From Bradyrhizobium commune (GTDB lineage Bacteria; Pseudomonadota; Alphaproteobacteria; Rhizobiales; Xanthobacteraceae), in assembly GCF_015624505.1 (NCBI RefSeq), contig NZ_CP061379.1, forward strand, positions 3,968,001 through 4,032,000: a DNA stretch of 64,000 bases. The letters are read 5' to 3'. Every line of letters begins with the position of its first letter. Positions within the stretch are counted from its first letter, which is position 1. Below the pieces are notes generated by a model. The model saw only the letters and a list, made by a program, of their open reading frames with translations, did no database searches and had not been told where the DNA came from. Shown piece after piece: positions 8,139 through 18,293 of this stretch. The translations under genes and the position numbers were made by a program.

Positions 8139-8689
8139 TGCACGGTCCGCTGCCGGATCGTGACGGCCTCGCGAACGCTGCCGCAAGCAAGAGCCTTGCG
8201 GTGGCGCTCGATCGCGGCCTCACCATCCTCAACCGCATCATCGTCGCGCTCGCCGCGCTTGCACTGGTCGCGGCCTGCGCCGTGCTGAGCTACAGCGTGA
8301 TCAGCCGCGCTCTGTTCAAGGCCGCCAACTACTGGCAGGACGAGGCCGCCGTGTTCCTGCTGGTCGGCGCCACCTTCATGACGGCGGCCTATGTGCAGCA
8401 GAACCGCGGCCATATCGGCATCGAGGCCTTCGTCGGCCTGTTGTCGCCGCTCGCCAACAAGATCCGGCTCTGGCTGGTCGATGTCGCGACGCTTCTGTTC
8501 TGCGGCTTCTTCACCTGGAAATCCTGGACGCTGGCACATGAGGCTTACGCCGACGGCCAGGTCTCGAACTCGATGTGGTCGCCGCCGCTCGCGATTCCGT
8601 ATTCGCTGATGGCGCTCGGAATGAGCCTGCTTTGTCTCCAGATCCTTGTGCAACTGGCGCTGCCGCTCGCGGGAGGCCGGCGGCCATGA
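8135..8689 (+). CDS. TRAP transporter small permease, DctQ family
   Basis: 184 residues. Its ATG at 8135 overlaps the TGA of the binding-protein gene (ATGA). Four membrane helices: about 27-53, 65-85 (DEAAVFLLVGATFMTAAYVQ), 104-125 and 147-172. The ARALFKAANYWQDE-like loop after helix 1 and the GHIGIE motif are typical of DctQ. It forms the small membrane subunit bridging to DctM. Translationally coupled on both sides. Confidence 0.92.
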   Translation: MMHGPLPDRDGLANAAASKSLAVALDRGLTILNRIIVALAALALVAACAVLSYSVISRALFKAANYWQDEAAVFLLVGATFMTAAYVQQNRGHIGIEAFVGLLSPLANKIRLWLVDVATLLFCGFFTWKSWTLAHEAYADGQVSNSMWSPPLAIPYSLMALGMSLLCLQILVQLALPLAGGRRP

Positions 8690-10044
8690 GCGTGTTCGGC
8701 ATTGGATTGTCCTACGGGCTTGCCACGCTGCTCGTGATGTTCTCGGGCATGCCCATTGCGTTCGCGCTCGGCGCGGTCGCGGTCGTGTTCATGGGCATCT
8801 ACATGCCCGCAGCTTCCCTCGATACGGTGACGCAGAACGTCTACGAGGAGATGGCCTCGATCACGCTGTTGTCGATCCCGCTCTTCATCCTGAAGGGCGC
8901 GGCGATCGGCAAGTCGCGCGCCGGCCAGGATCTCTATTCCGCACTGCATGCCTGGCTGCACCGCGTGCCGGGAGGCCTCGGCGTTGCCAACGTGTTCGCC
9001 TGCGCGCTGTTTGCGGCGATGGCCGGCTCCTCGCCCGCCACCTGCTCGGCGATCGGCTCGGCCGGCATCCCCGAGATGCGCAAGCGCGGCTATTCCGGCG
9101 GTTTCGCCGCCGGCATCATCGCCGCCGGCGGCACCCTCGGCATTCTGCTGCCGCCCTCGATCACCATGATCCTGTTTGCGGTGGCCGCTGAGAAATCGCT
9201 GGGCCGGCTGTTCCTCGCCGGCATCGGACCCGGACTGCTGCTGGTCACGCTGTTTGGCGGTTACGCCGTGATCCGTTTCCGCCAGGAATATGCGGCGGCT
9301 GAAGCGGCCTACAACAACGGCGGCCCCGAAGCCGCCATCCTCGCCCGCGACGAATATACGCTCGCCGAGCGCTTCAGCGTGCTGCCGCGCGTGCTCCCGT
9401 TCGTCCTGCTGCTCACCGGCGTGATGGCCGCACTCTATGGCGGCTATGCCACGCCGTCGGAGACCGCCGGCCTCGGCGGCCTTTTGGCGCTGGCGCTGAT
9501 CGCGGCCATCTACGGCGTCTGGCGGCCCGGCGATCTCGGCCCGATCATGACGTCGACGATCCGGGAATCGACCATGCTGATGATGATCATCGGCATGTCG
9601 CTGCTCTATTCTTATGTGATGAGCTATCTCCACATCTCGCAATCGGCCGCCGAATCCGTCGTGGCGATGCACCTGCCGCGCTGGGGCCTGTTGTTCGCGA
9701 TCCTCGTCATGGTGGTCGTGCTCGGCTTCTTCCTGCCGCCGGTCTCGATCATCCTGATGACCGCACCGATCATCCTGCCGCCCTTACGCGCGGCGAATTT
9801 CGACATCATCTGGTTCGGCGTGGTCATGACCATCGTGATGGAGATGGGGCTGATCCATCCACCGGTGGGATTGAATATCTTCGTCATCCGCAACGTCGCG
9901 CCCGACATCCCCTTGAGCGATGTGATCTGGGGCACGCTGCCCTTCGTGCTGCTGATGATGGGCGCCGTGCTGCTGCTCTGCCTCGTGCCGGAGATCTCGA
10001 CCTGGCTGCCGGACCTGGTGATGGGGCCGGACGGGAGCAGGTAG
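8686..10044 (+). CDS. TRAP transporter large permease, DctM family
   Basis: 452 residues from ATG 8686, again overlapping the upstream stop as ATGA. About twelve hydrophobic helices; the ATMSGSSPATCSAIG-type region (AAMAGSSPATCSAIGSAGIP) and GGTLGILLPPSITMI are the hallmark substrate and sodium site motifs of DctM. It is the ion-coupled transport subunit. The operon ends here and is followed by a palindromic repeat. Confidence 0.95.
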   Translation: MSVFGIGLSYGLATLLVMFSGMPIAFALGAVAVVFMGIYMPAASLDTVTQNVYEEMASITLLSIPLFILKGAAIGKSRAGQDLYSALHAWLHRVPGGLGVANVFACALFAAMAGSSPATCSAIGSAGIPEMRKRGYSGGFAAGIIAAGGTLGILLPPSITMILFAVAAEKSLGRLFLAGIGPGLLLVTLFGGYAVIRFRQEYAAAEAAYNNGGPEAAILARDEYTLAERFSVLPRVLPFVLLLTGVMAALYGGYATPSETAGLGGLLALALIAAIYGVWRPGDLGPIMTSTIRESTMLMMIIGMSLLYSYVMSYLHISQSAAESVVAMHLPRWGLLFAILVMVVVLGFFLPPVSIILMTAPIILPPLRAANFDIIWFGVVMTIVMEMGLIHPPVGLNIFVIRNVAPDIPLSDVIWGTLPFVLLMMGAVLLLCLVPEISTWLPDLVMGPDGSR

Positions 10045-10057
10045 CGGCAGAACAGGT

Positions 10058-10139
10058 GCCGTAGGGTGGGCAAAGGCGCACAGCGCCGTGCCCACCACTT
10101 CTGAATGGTGGGCACGCTTCGCTTTGCCCACTCTACGGC
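10058..10139. repeat. long imperfect palindromic intergenic repeat
   Basis: GCCGTAGGGTGGGCAAAG at the left is mirrored by CTTTGCCCACTCTACGGC at the right, with inner arms GTGCCCACCA / TGGTGGGCAC. This is a familiar Bradyrhizobium intergenic palindrome. It sits between the convergent ends of dctM and the HMG-CoA lyase gene, so it can terminate both. Confidence 0.75.
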
Positions 10140-10141
10140 AC

Positions 10142-11053
10142 TTACGACGAAGCCCGCTTCTTCTTCGCATTCAGCGCCGATGCAACACGGCTCACCGGCG
10201 GCTTGCCGAGCATGCCGCTCATCGCGTTCGTCGCCGCCAACAGCTTCTCCATATCGACGCCCGTCTTCACGCCCATGCCCTCGAGCATGTAGACGACATC
10301 CTCGGTGGCGACGTTGCCGGTCGCGCCGGGCGCATAGGGGCAGCCGCCGAGACCGCCGGCGGCGGCATCGATGACGCGGACACCCTCCTCCAGCCCGGCA
10401 TAGAGATTGGCGAGCGCCTGGCCATAGGTGTCGTGAAAGTGCATCGCTAGCTTGGCGGCGGGAATGTTGGCGGCGACGGCACGCAACATCTCCTTGGCCT
10501 TGGCCGGCGTGCCGACACCGATGGTGTCGCCGAGCGAGATCTCGTAGCAGCCGAGCTCCCACAGCGTGCTCGCGAGACCGGCGACGGCCTTCGGCTTGAT
10601 GTCGCCGTCGAAGGGACAGCCGAGCACGCAGGAGATATAGCCGCGCACCTTGACGCCGTCGGCCCTGGCGCGCGCCAGCACCGGCCTGAAGCGCTCGATG
10701 GACTCCGCGACCGTGCAATTGATGTTGGCGCGCGAAAAGCCTTCGGATGCCGCGGCGAACACGGAGACGACCCTCGCGCCCGCCACGCGGGCAGCGTCGT
10801 AGCCCTTCTCGTTCGGCACCAGCACGTGGAATTCGGCGTTCGTCATAGGGGCGACCCCGCGCAGCACGGCATCCGAACTCGCCATCTGCGGGATCGCCTT
10901 CGGCGAGACGAACGCTCCGACCTCAACGGTGTGCAATCCGGCGCCGACCAGCGCCTCGATGAAGGCGATGCGGGCCTCGACGCTGACGGGCGTCTTCTCG
11001 TTCTGGAGGCCGTCGCGCGGCCCCATCTCGATGATGCGGACGGGATCGCTCAT
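10142..11053 (-). CDS. hydroxymethylglutaryl-CoA lyase
   Basis: 303 residues from ATG 11053 (MSDPVRIIEMGPRDGLQNEK) with GGGGAG upstream. It cleaves HMG-CoA to acetoacetate and acetyl-CoA, the last step of leucine breakdown. Seen: the catalytic Arg in MGPRDGLQNE, the metal ligands in HFHDTYGQA, and the active-site Cys loop GGLGGCPYAPGATGNVA. Length is typical of bacterial enzymes. The start codon overlaps the stop region of the carboxylase alpha gene. The family also includes the product of mvaB and liuE; the operon settles the role. Confidence 0.95.
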   Translation of the reverse strand: MSDPVRIIEMGPRDGLQNEKTPVSVEARIAFIEALVGAGLHTVEVGAFVSPKAIPQMASSDAVLRGVAPMTNAEFHVLVPNEKGYDAARVAGARVVSVFAAASEGFSRANINCTVAESIERFRPVLARARADGVKVRGYISCVLGCPFDGDIKPKAVAGLASTLWELGCYEISLGDTIGVGTPAKAKEMLRAVAANIPAAKLAMHFHDTYGQALANLYAGLEEGVRVIDAAAGGLGGCPYAPGATGNVATEDVVYMLEGMGVKTGVDMEKLLAATNAMSGMLGKPPVSRVASALNAKKKRASS

Positions 11054-11054
11054 G

Positions 11055-13058
11055 TCACTCCCCGGAAGCCTCGACCACCGCGAGCTCGATGCCTTCCTGC
11101 ACGATGTCACCGACCTTGCATTTAATGGACTTCAGCACGCCGGCATAGGGCGCGCGCAGCGTCTGCTCCATCTTCATCACCTCCAGCGTCAGGATCGGCG
11201 CGCCCTTCTCAAGCTTAGCGCCCTCCTCGGCCAGCACGGCGACAACCGTGCCCGGCAGGGGCGCCGCGATCTTGTCCGCACCAGTCTGCTCCTCGGTCTC
11301 GCCGCCAAACGGATCGACCCAATGCAGGTCGAAACGGCCGTTGCGCGTGCGCAGATAAAGCTCGTGACCGTCAATGACAGCTGCGACTGCGGATTTGACG
11401 CCATCGAGCGTCAGATCGAAGCCGCCCTCACGCGGCGCCATTGCGAACGCCAGCTCGCGCTCGCCGATCAGCAGCGTTGACGGCCCGCTGCCGTAGTTCA
11501 GCGTGACTGTCTGCTCCGGCCCGTGGCCGACGCGGAAGGCAAAGCTGCGCTGGCGGCGGCCGACCGGCTGCCAGCCAAATGTCCGCCAGGGCGAAGCCGC
11601 ATCCACTTGCGCGGCCTGCCGCTCGTCATTGACGATCGCGGCAACGGCGGCGCAGAGCTCGAGTTCACCCGGTGCGGGCGCCGCTGCGGTCAGCGCGGCG
11701 AGCTCGCGTTCGATGAAGCCGGTGTCGATCGCATTGGCCTGCACCTTTGGATGCGTGATCAGCGCAGACAGGAACGGGATGTTGGTGACGATGCCGCGGA
11801 CGTCGGACTCTTCCAGCCCGCGGTTCAGCCGGTCGATCGCGACGTCGCGCGTCGGCGCCCAGGTGATCATTTTCGCCAGCATCGCGTCGTAATGGGGCGA
11901 CACGCTGTCGCCCTCGCGATAGCCGGCATCGATGCGCAGGCCGCCCGTCTCCGCCGGCAATCGCCAGGTCGAGATCCTTCCGACCGACGGCATGAAATTC
12001 TTGGTCGGATTCTCGGCATAGACGCGCGCCTCGATCGCGTGGCCGTTGAGGTGGATCTCGTCCTGCTTCAGCGGCAACGCCTCGCCGAAGGCGACACGCA
12101 ACTGCCACTCGACCAAATCGATGCCAGTGATCAACTCGGTCACGGGATGCTCGACCTGGAGGCGCGTGTTCATCTCGATGAAGAACACGTCCTTGCCGTC
12201 GGAGACGAACTCGATCGTGCCGGCACCGACATAGTTCACCGCACCCGCCGCCTTTCGCGCGGCGGCGCAGACCGTCTCGCGCTGCGCGGGGCTCAGCGTC
12301 GGCGACGGCGCCTCCTCGATCACCTTCTGGTGCCGGCGCTGGAGCGTGCATTCGCGCTCGAACAGCGAGAGCAGATTGCCATGACTGTCGCCGATCACCT
12401 GCACTTCAATGTGCCGGGGATTGTCAACGTATTTCTCGATCAGCATCCGGTCGTCGCCGAACGCCGCCTTGGCTTCGCGCTTGGCGCTGACGATCGCAGG
12501 CCCAAGCTCGGCCGCCGAACGCACGATGCGCATGCCGCGACCGCCGCCGCCGGCTGAGGCCTTCACCAGCACGGGGAAGCCGACCTTCTCGGCCGCCTTC
12601 GCCAGCGTCGCATCGTCCTGGGCCTCGCCGTGATAGCCGGGCACCAGCGGCACGCCGGCCTTTTCCATCAGTGCTTTCGAGCCGGATTTCGAGCCCATCG
12701 CCGTCATCATCCCCGCGGTCGGGCCGACGAAGACCAGGCCGGCATCGAAGCAGGCCTGCGCGAATTCGGCATTCTCGGACAGGAAGCCATAGCCGGGATG
12801 CACGGCCTCGGCGCCGGTCTTGCGCGCGGCCTCGATCAGCTTGTCGACACTAAGATAGCTGTCGCGGGCCCGTGCGGGCCCGAGCAGCACCGCTTCGTCC
12901 GCGAGCGCGACATGCATCGCGTCGCGGTCGGCCTCGGAATAGACCGCGACCGTGCGCAGGCCCATGGCACGCGCGGTGCGGATGACGCGGGCTGCGATCT
13001 CGCCGCGGTTGGCAATCAGAAGGGTGCGAAAACGCCGGTAGAGCTTTAAGCGGTCCAT
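11055..13058 (-). CDS. methylcrotonyl-CoA carboxylase biotin-containing (alpha) subunit
   Basis: 667 residues from ATG 13058 (MDRLKLYRRFRTLLIANRGE). Domains in order: biotin carboxylase N-terminal domain, ATP-grasp with the glycine loop KASAGGGGRGM, the carboxylase signature RLQVEHPVTE, a middle linker domain, and a C-terminal biotinyl domain with EVMKMEQ, whose Lys carries biotin. It carboxylates biotin with ATP and bicarbonate for the beta subunit encoded four bases upstream. Sequence alone could also suit a propionyl- or geranyl-CoA carboxylase; neighbours IVD and HMG-CoA lyase make methylcrotonyl-CoA the best substrate call. Confidence 0.93.
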   Translation of the reverse strand: MDRLKLYRRFRTLLIANRGEIAARVIRTARAMGLRTVAVYSEADRDAMHVALADEAVLLGPARARDSYLSVDKLIEAARKTGAEAVHPGYGFLSENAEFAQACFDAGLVFVGPTAGMMTAMGSKSGSKALMEKAGVPLVPGYHGEAQDDATLAKAAEKVGFPVLVKASAGGGGRGMRIVRSAAELGPAIVSAKREAKAAFGDDRMLIEKYVDNPRHIEVQVIGDSHGNLLSLFERECTLQRRHQKVIEEAPSPTLSPAQRETVCAAARKAAGAVNYVGAGTIEFVSDGKDVFFIEMNTRLQVEHPVTELITGIDLVEWQLRVAFGEALPLKQDEIHLNGHAIEARVYAENPTKNFMPSVGRISTWRLPAETGGLRIDAGYREGDSVSPHYDAMLAKMITWAPTRDVAIDRLNRGLEESDVRGIVTNIPFLSALITHPKVQANAIDTGFIERELAALTAAAPAPGELELCAAVAAIVNDERQAAQVDAASPWRTFGWQPVGRRQRSFAFRVGHGPEQTVTLNYGSGPSTLLIGERELAFAMAPREGGFDLTLDGVKSAVAAVIDGHELYLRTRNGRFDLHWVDPFGGETEEQTGADKIAAPLPGTVVAVLAEEGAKLEKGAPILTLEVMKMEQTLRAPYAGVLKSIKCKVGDIVQEGIELAVVEASGE

Positions 13059-13062
13059 CGCA

Positions 13063-14667
13063 TCACATCCTGAACAGGCCGAATTTCGTCGGCTCGATCG
13101 GCGCATTCGACGCCGCCGAGAGGCCGAGACCGAGCACGAGCCGCGTGTCGGCCGGATCGATCACGCCGTCGTCCCACAGACGCGCGGTCGCGTAATATGG
13201 ATGCCCCTGGCTCTCATATTGCGCGCGGATAGGCTCGCGGAATTTATCTTCCGCGTCCTTCGACCAGCTATCGCCCTTGGCCTCGATATTGTCGCGCCGG
13301 ACCTGGCTCAGCACCATCGAGGCCTGCTCGCCGCCCATCACGGAAATGCGCGCGTTCGGCCACATCCAGAGGAAGCGCGGCGCGTAGGCGCGGCCGCACA
13401 TGCCGTAATTGCCGGCCCCGTAGGAGCCGCCGATCACGACGGTGAACTTTGGCACGGAGGCAGTTGCGACCGCCGTCACGAGCTTGGCGCCATCGCGCGC
13501 GATGCCGCCGGCCTCGTATTTCTTGCCGACCATGAAGCCGGTGATGTTCTGCAAGAACACCAGCGGAATGCCGCGCTGGCAGCACAGCTCGATGAAATGG
13601 GCGCCCTTGAGCGAACTTTCACTGAAGAGAATTCCGTTGTTGGCGATGATGCCGACCGGATAGCCCCAGATGTGCGCGAAGCCGCAGACCAGCGTCGCGC
13701 CGTAGAGCTTCTTGAACTCGTCGAACTCCGAGCCGTCGACGACGCGCGCGATGATGTCGCGCACATCGAACGGCTTGCGGCCATCGACCGGCACCACGCC
13801 GTAAATCTCCTCCGCCGCGAACAACGGCTCGCGCGGCTTGTGCATGTTGAGGTTCGGCCGCGTAGACGGCTTGAGCGTGCCGACGATGCGCCGGGCGATG
13901 CCGATCGCGTGCGCATCGTTCTGGGCGTAGTGATCGGTCACGCCGGACTGGCGCGAATGCACGTCGGCGCCACCTAACTCCTCCGCGCTGACGACCTCGC
14001 CGGTCGCGGCCTTCACCAGCGGTGGCCCGCCGAGGAAGATGGTGCCCTGATTGCGCACGATGATGCTCTCGTCCGACATCGCCGGCACATAAGCGCCGCC
14101 CGCCGTGCAGGAGCCCATCACGATCGCGATCTGCGGAATGCCCTGCGAGGACATCTGCGCCTGGTTGTAGAAGATGCGACCGAAATGGCGCTCGTCCGGA
14201 AAGATCTCGTCCTGGAGCGGCAGGAAGGCGCCGCCCGAATCCACCATGTAGACACAGGGCAGATTGTTCTGCCGCGCAATATCCTGCGCGCGCAGATGCT
14301 TCTTCACGGTCATCGGATAATAAGTGCCGCCCTTGATGGTGGCATCGTTGGCGACGATGACGCATTCCCGGCCCGAAATGCGCCCCACCCCGGTCACCAC
14401 GCTCGCCGAATGCACGTCGCCGCCATAGAGGCCGTAGGCCGCGAGCGGCGACAATTCCAGGAACGAGGTCCCGGGATCGACCAGCAGGTCGACGCGCTGG
14501 CGCGCCAGCATCTTGCCGCGCGAGGTGTGGCGGTTGCGCGAGGCCTCGCCGCCGCCACCGGCCACCTGGCTGAGCTTTTCACGCAAATCGGAGACGAGGC
14601 CGCGCATGGCCTCGGCGTTGCGGCCGAAATCGGAGGACGATGGATCGATGCTGGAATGAAGCGGCAT
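13063..14667 (-). CDS. methylcrotonyl-CoA carboxylase carboxyltransferase (beta) subunit
   Basis: 534 residues, the standard length. It moves the carboxyl group from biotin to 3-methylcrotonyl-CoA. Seen: the acyl-CoA site [20 protein letters not shown] and [16 protein letters not shown], and in the C-terminal half the carboxybiotin site with [20 protein letters not shown]. It lies between IVD and the alpha subunit on the same strand. Confidence 0.95.
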   Translation of the reverse strand: MPLHSSIDPSSSDFGRNAEAMRGLVSDLREKLSQVAGGGGEASRNRHTSRGKMLARQRVDLLVDPGTSFLELSPLAAYGLYGGDVHSASVVTGVGRISGRECVIVANDATIKGGTYYPMTVKKHLRAQDIARQNNLPCVYMVDSGGAFLPLQDEIFPDERHFGRIFYNQAQMSSQGIPQIAIVMGSCTAGGAYVPAMSDESIIVRNQGTIFLGGPPLVKAATGEVVSAEELGGADVHSRQSGVTDHYAQNDAHAIGIARRIVGTLKPSTRPNLNMHKPREPLFAAEEIYGVVPVDGRKPFDVRDIIARVVDGSEFDEFKKLYGATLVCGFAHIWGYPVGIIANNGILFSESSLKGAHFIELCCQRGIPLVFLQNITGFMVGKKYEAGGIARDGAKLVTAVATASVPKFTVVIGGSYGAGNYGMCGRAYAPRFLWMWPNARISVMGGEQASMVLSQVRRDNIEAKGDSWSKDAEDKFREPIRAQYESQGHPYYATARLWDDGVIDPADTRLVLGLGLSAASNAPIEPTKFGLFRM

Positions 14668-14739
14668 GTGGTCCCGCGTGTCTGGTGATTTGGTGAGAGG
14701 CCACGGACAGATCGCGGCAATTCCAATGGTGGGGAGAGC

Positions 14740-15912
14740 TTAGGCCGTTTCCGACATCAACTCGCGGCCGATCAGCATGCGGCGAACTTCGGACGTGCCC
14801 GCGCCGATCTCGTAGAGTTTTGCGTCGCGCCAGAGCCGGCCGACCGGAAACTCGGATGTATAGCCGACGCCGCCGAGCGCCTGGATCGCCTCGCCCGCCA
14901 TCCACGTCGCCTTCTCGGCAGAATAAAGGATCGCAGCCGCGGCGTCCTTGCGCAGCGTGCGGGCGTGGTTGGCGCGGTCGCAGGCCTTTCCCACGGCATA
15001 GACATAGGCGCGCGTGGCCTGCCAGGTCGAATACATGTCGGCGAGCTTGCCCTGCATCAGCTGGAAATCGCCGATCGGCTGGCCGAACTGTTTTCGCTCA
15101 TGCATGTAGGGCACCACCGCGTCCATGCAGGCCGCCATGATCCCGAGCGGTCCGCCGGAGAGCACGGCACGCTCATAGTCGAGGCCGGACATCAGCACCT
15201 TGACGCCGTCGCCGACATTGCCGAGCACGTTCTCGGCCGGCACCTCGCACTCGTCGAAGAACAGCGGATAGGTGTTGGAGCCGCGCATGCCGAGCTTGTC
15301 GAGGTGCTGGCCGTGGGTGAACCCCCCAAATCCTTTCTCGATAAGGAAGGCGGTCATGCCGCGCGGACCAGCCTCCGGATCGGTCTTGGCATAAACGACC
15401 AGCACGTCGGCATCGCCGCCATTGGTGATCCACATCTTGGAGCCGTTGAGCACGTAACGGTCGCCGCGCTTGTCGGCGCGCAGCTTCATCGAGACCACAT
15501 CGGAGCCGGCGCCGGGCTCGGACATCGCGAGCGCGCCGACATATTCGCCGGAGATCAGCTTTGGCAGATAGCGCTGGCGCTGCGCGTCGCTGCCGTTGCG
15601 GCGGATCTGATTGACGCAAAGGTTGGAATGGGCGCCGTAGGACAGCCCGATCGCCGCCGAGCCGCGCGAAATCTCCTCCAAGGCAACGACATGGGCGAGA
15701 TAGCCCATGTTGGAGCCACCATATTGCTCCGGCGCCGTCATGCCGAGCAGGCCGAGATCGCCAAAGCGCTTCCAGAGGTCGGCGGGGAACAGATTGGCCT
15801 TCTCGACCTCGGCGGCGCGCGGGGCGACCTCCGCCTCGACGAAGGCGCGCACGGTGTCGCGCAGCATGCCGATGTCTTCGCCCAGATCGAAGTCGATGCT
15901 CGGGATGTTCAA
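14740..15912 (-). CDS. isovaleryl-CoA dehydrogenase
   Basis: 390 residues when started at TTG 15912, which has a perfect GGAGG seven bases upstream. Later ATGs would lose the conserved opening [13 protein letters not shown], and upstream codons have no site. It oxidises isovaleryl-CoA to 3-methylcrotonyl-CoA with FAD and passes electrons to ETF. Seen: [11 protein letters not shown] in the FAD region, the catalytic Glu of [13 protein letters not shown], and the C-terminal [19 protein letters not shown]. The Glu in the LDYER position, rather than in the loop near residue 370, is what marks isovaleryl-CoA dehydrogenases. First gene of the leucine operon, divergent from the AraC-type regulator. 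Confidence 0.95.
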   Translation of the reverse strand: MNIPSIDFDLGEDIGMLRDTVRAFVEAEVAPRAAEVEKANLFPADLWKRFGDLGLLGMTAPEQYGGSNMGYLAHVVALEEISRGSAAIGLSYGAHSNLCVNQIRRNGSDAQRQRYLPKLISGEYVGALAMSEPGAGSDVVSMKLRADKRGDRYVLNGSKMWITNGGDADVLVVYAKTDPEAGPRGMTAFLIEKGFGGFTHGQHLDKLGMRGSNTYPLFFDECEVPAENVLGNVGDGVKVLMSGLDYERAVLSGGPLGIMAACMDAVVPYMHERKQFGQPIGDFQLMQGKLADMYSTWQATRAYVYAVGKACDRANHARTLRKDAAAAILYSAEKATWMAGEAIQALGGVGYTSEFPVGRLWRDAKLYEIGAGTSEVRRMLIGRELMSETA

Positions 15913-16027
15913 GGCGAGTCCTCCGAATTTCTTATCGACCCCGAACTTACCCCCGCCCGGGCGCCGCTTCGGTCGAAAAGGTTGCATTTTCCGCCAAGTT
16001 TGGCGAGGATTTTCCAAAGGACTTTCG

Positions 16028-17065
16028 ATGCCGTTTCAAACCGCGACCGCAACGCCCCGCCGCGCCATGACCCCCGCCGCCTTTGTCCGCGGCGTGGTCG
16101 CCGCCTATGGCCGCTACGGCCGGGATCCGGCCGAGGCGCTGGCCAAGGGACAGGTCACCGGGGACCTCGTCAGCTCGACCGATGGCCGGGTCACGGCGGC
16201 CCAGTTCGAGGCGCTCGCCGGCCACGCCATGCGCGAGCTCGACGACGAGGCGCTCGGCTGGTTCTCGCGAAGGCTGCCCTGGGGCACCTATGGCATGCTG
16301 TGCCGCGCCTCGATCACCGCACCGACGCTCGAGGTCGCGTTGAAGCGCTGGTGCCGGCATCATCGCCTCCTGACCGAGGATGTGCTGTTCGAGCTTTCGA
16401 TCGATGGCGAAACGGCGGCGATCTCCATTCGCGAGCTGGGCGACCTCGGCGCCTTGCGCGAGTTCTGTCTCGTCACCCTGCTCCGCTATGTCCTCGGCTT
16501 TTCCTGCTGGGCCGTCGATTCCGCGATCGCGCTGCGCGCGGCGGAGTTTCCCTATGCCGAGCCAGGCCACGTCTCGGTCTATCCGACGATCTTCTGCAAG
16601 ACGATCCGCTTCGATGCGGCCGGAGCCCGCATCGTCTTCGACAAGCACTATCTCTCGCTGCCGCTCACCCGCAGCGCCGCCGATCTCGACAATATGCTGA
16701 AAGGCGCGCTGCGACTGACCGTGCTGCCCTATCGGCCCTATCGCCGCGACCGGCTCCTGGTCGAGCGCGTCCGGCGCGTGCTGCGCGAGGCGCGCGGCCG
16801 CATTCTCGGCGCGGAGGATATCGCAAGCGAGCTCGCACTCTCCACCCGCACCATGCACCGCCGCCTGCGCGACGAAGCCACCTCGCTGCGCGATCTCAAG
16901 GAGGAAGCAAAACTCGAGCTTGCCAAGCAGGAACTGATGCGCGGCCGCACTCCGATCAAGCGGATCGCGGAAATCGCGGGCTTCCGCAACGAGAAGAGCT
17001 TTTCCCGTGCTTTTCGCAGCTGGACCGGCGCTTCGCCACGCGAATTTCGCGGCCGATATCGCTGA
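16028..17065 (+). CDS. AraC family transcriptional regulator with arabinose-binding-type domain
   Basis: 345 residues from ATG 16028. The N-terminal ~200 residues form the AraC_binding/DUF4880-unlike large sensor domain found in OruR/ArgR-like regulators ([20 protein letters not shown]). The C-terminal double helix-turn-helix spans about 240-340, with [18 protein letters not shown] and [20 protein letters not shown] as recognition units. It diverges from isovaleryl-CoA dehydrogenase with a 115-bp shared promoter region and is the likely activator of the leucine operon. The inducer is probably an operon intermediate. Confidence 0.9.
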   Translation: MPFQTATATPRRAMTPAAFVRGVVAAYGRYGRDPAEALAKGQVTGDLVSSTDGRVTAAQFEALAGHAMRELDDEALGWFSRRLPWGTYGMLCRASITAPTLEVALKRWCRHHRLLTEDVLFELSIDGETAAISIRELGDLGALREFCLVTLLRYVLGFSCWAVDSAIALRAAEFPYAEPGHVSVYPTIFCKTIRFDAAGARIVFDKHYLSLPLTRSAADLDNMLKGALRLTVLPYRPYRRDRLLVERVRRVLREARGRILGAEDIASELALSTRTMHRRLRDEATSLRDLKEEAKLELAKQELMRGRTPIKRIAEIAGFRNEKSFSRAFRSWTGASPREFRGRYR

Positions 17066-17107
17066 CGCGCAGCCGCGCTCGGCGTCGCGCGACTGTCATA
17101 ATTTTAC

Positions 17108-17133
17108 GGCCCCCGAGATCAATCCCGGAGGCC
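17108..17133. terminator. possible bidirectional terminator hairpin
   Basis: GGCCCCCG pairs with CGGAGGCC (one mismatch) around a ten-base loop, between the convergent ends of the AraC gene and the 17165-17452 gene. Neither side has a long T-run, so this is a weak call. Confidence 0.35.
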
Positions 17134-17164
17134 GCAAGATCGAAACCGATTCCAACGCTGAGCG

Positions 17165-17452
17165 TTAGTTCGCGTTCGAACGAGCCTTGGGCTGCTGCTT
17201 GGTCTGCTTCGGCTGGAACGCAAGCGCGTCGTTGGTGCTCTTCGAGCCACCGGCCTGCGAGCACGAACCGCCGATGCCGCCGGCCGCCTGGCGGCAGGCT
17301 TCCATGGTCGGGTAGCCGCAGCCGTGAGCGGCCTGGGCACCATTGGTGATGCAGAAGTCGTCAGCCTTGGCAGCCGGCGCGGACATCACGAAAAACGCGG
17401 ATGCAAACAGCGTCGCAGCGGAGGCGACGAACGTCTTGGAGATCGAGGTCAT
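17165..17452 (-). CDS. DUF3551-like small exported protein
   Basis: 95 residues. Signal peptide to about residue 29 (FFVMSAPAAKA). The mature part has four cysteines in the order CITNGAQAAHGCGYPTMEAC ... GGIGGSC. This Cys spacing and the YPTMEACRQAAGGIGG motif match the DUF3551 family of small Bradyrhizobium proteins. The C-terminal 25 residues are Lys/Gln/Asn-rich. Function unknown. Confidence 0.75.
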   Translation of the reverse strand: MTSISKTFVASAATLFASAFFVMSAPAAKADDFCITNGAQAAHGCGYPTMEACRQAAGGIGGSCSQAGGSKSTNDALAFQPKQTKQQPKARSNAN

Positions 17453-17697
17453 AGTGTCTTTTCCTGCTTAAGGGGTCCCACAAAAGATCCCTCCGTGCGC
17501 AGCGCACACTGAGGTTCGCCCAGCGCATTTAAGCCCCTCGCGGCATCCCGCAATCACGCCTCAGCGCATTGCAACTATTCCAAAATCACCTTTCACAAAT
17601 AGGTGAGTTACTAAGCTTTTGTGACATTATCCGAATCAGCGGAGGCGGCTTGTCCGGCCTCGGTTCTTTCGGAATTTCAGTGAGAAGACCCGTCAGC

Positions 17698-18192
17698 CTA
17701 TCCCGTCGGCGCAGCCGCCGTGACCTCCTGAACTGGCAGCGGCACGTCCTTGGCCACGCCGAGGACCGGGAAGCTGCGGACGTTCTTCACGTTCGGCATT
17801 GCGGCAAAATGCAGGAGCTGCTGGCGCATGCTCTCGACGCTCGGCGCCACACATTTCAGGAGATAGTCGGTGTCGCCCGAAATCCGCCAGCACTGCTGGA
17901 TCCGCGGAATGGCGCCAATCGAGCTCTCGAACGCCTCGAGCACCGGCTGGGCCTGGCTGCCGAGCTGGATCGAGACGAACGACACCACCTCATAGCCGAT
18001 CAGCCGCTCGTCGATCACCGCACGTACCGCCCGGATCACACCACGGCTGAACAGCGATTTCAGCCGCCGCAGGCAGTTCGGCGCCGAGACGCCGACGCGA
18101 TGCGCGAGCTCGTTGTTGCGGACGCGGCCGTCCTGCTGGAGCTCGGACAATATCCTTAAATCGACGCCGTCGAGCTGGTGACGCCCGGCCAT
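17698..18192 (-). CDS. Lrp/AsnC family transcriptional regulator
   Basis: 164 residues from ATG 18192, chosen because GAGGT lies four bases before it; a GTG six bases earlier overlaps that site. An N-terminal winged helix (LDGVDLRILSELQQDGRVRN, VSAPNCLRRLKSL) is followed by a RAM/AsnC ligand domain (FVSIQLGSQAQPVLEAFE, ISGDTDYLLKCVA). Such regulators form octamers and sense amino acids. Target genes are not evident from position; the neighbour upstream is a complex I subunit on the same strand. Confidence 0.92.
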   Translation of the reverse strand: MAGRHQLDGVDLRILSELQQDGRVRNNELAHRVGVSAPNCLRRLKSLFSRGVIRAVRAVIDERLIGYEVVSFVSIQLGSQAQPVLEAFESSIGAIPRIQQCWRISGDTDYLLKCVAPSVESMRQQLLHFAAMPNVKNVRSFPVLGVAKDVPLPVQEVTAAAPTG

Positions 18193-18293
18193 ACCCACCT
18201 CGTCATGAACCCGTCATGCGAGGTAGCGAAGCACGCGGCGAAATCGCTGCCAAGGGCCCTCGGCGGCGCAGGGGACGGTCTAGTGGGGCCGGT

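Noticed and set aside
14965..17349. Very long plus-strand open frame (794 codons) over the IVD gene and the regulator
   Set aside because: It is antisense to isovaleryl-CoA dehydrogenase and out of frame with the AraC gene; the translation is rich in Arg, Ala and His as expected for a shadow frame in GC-rich DNA.
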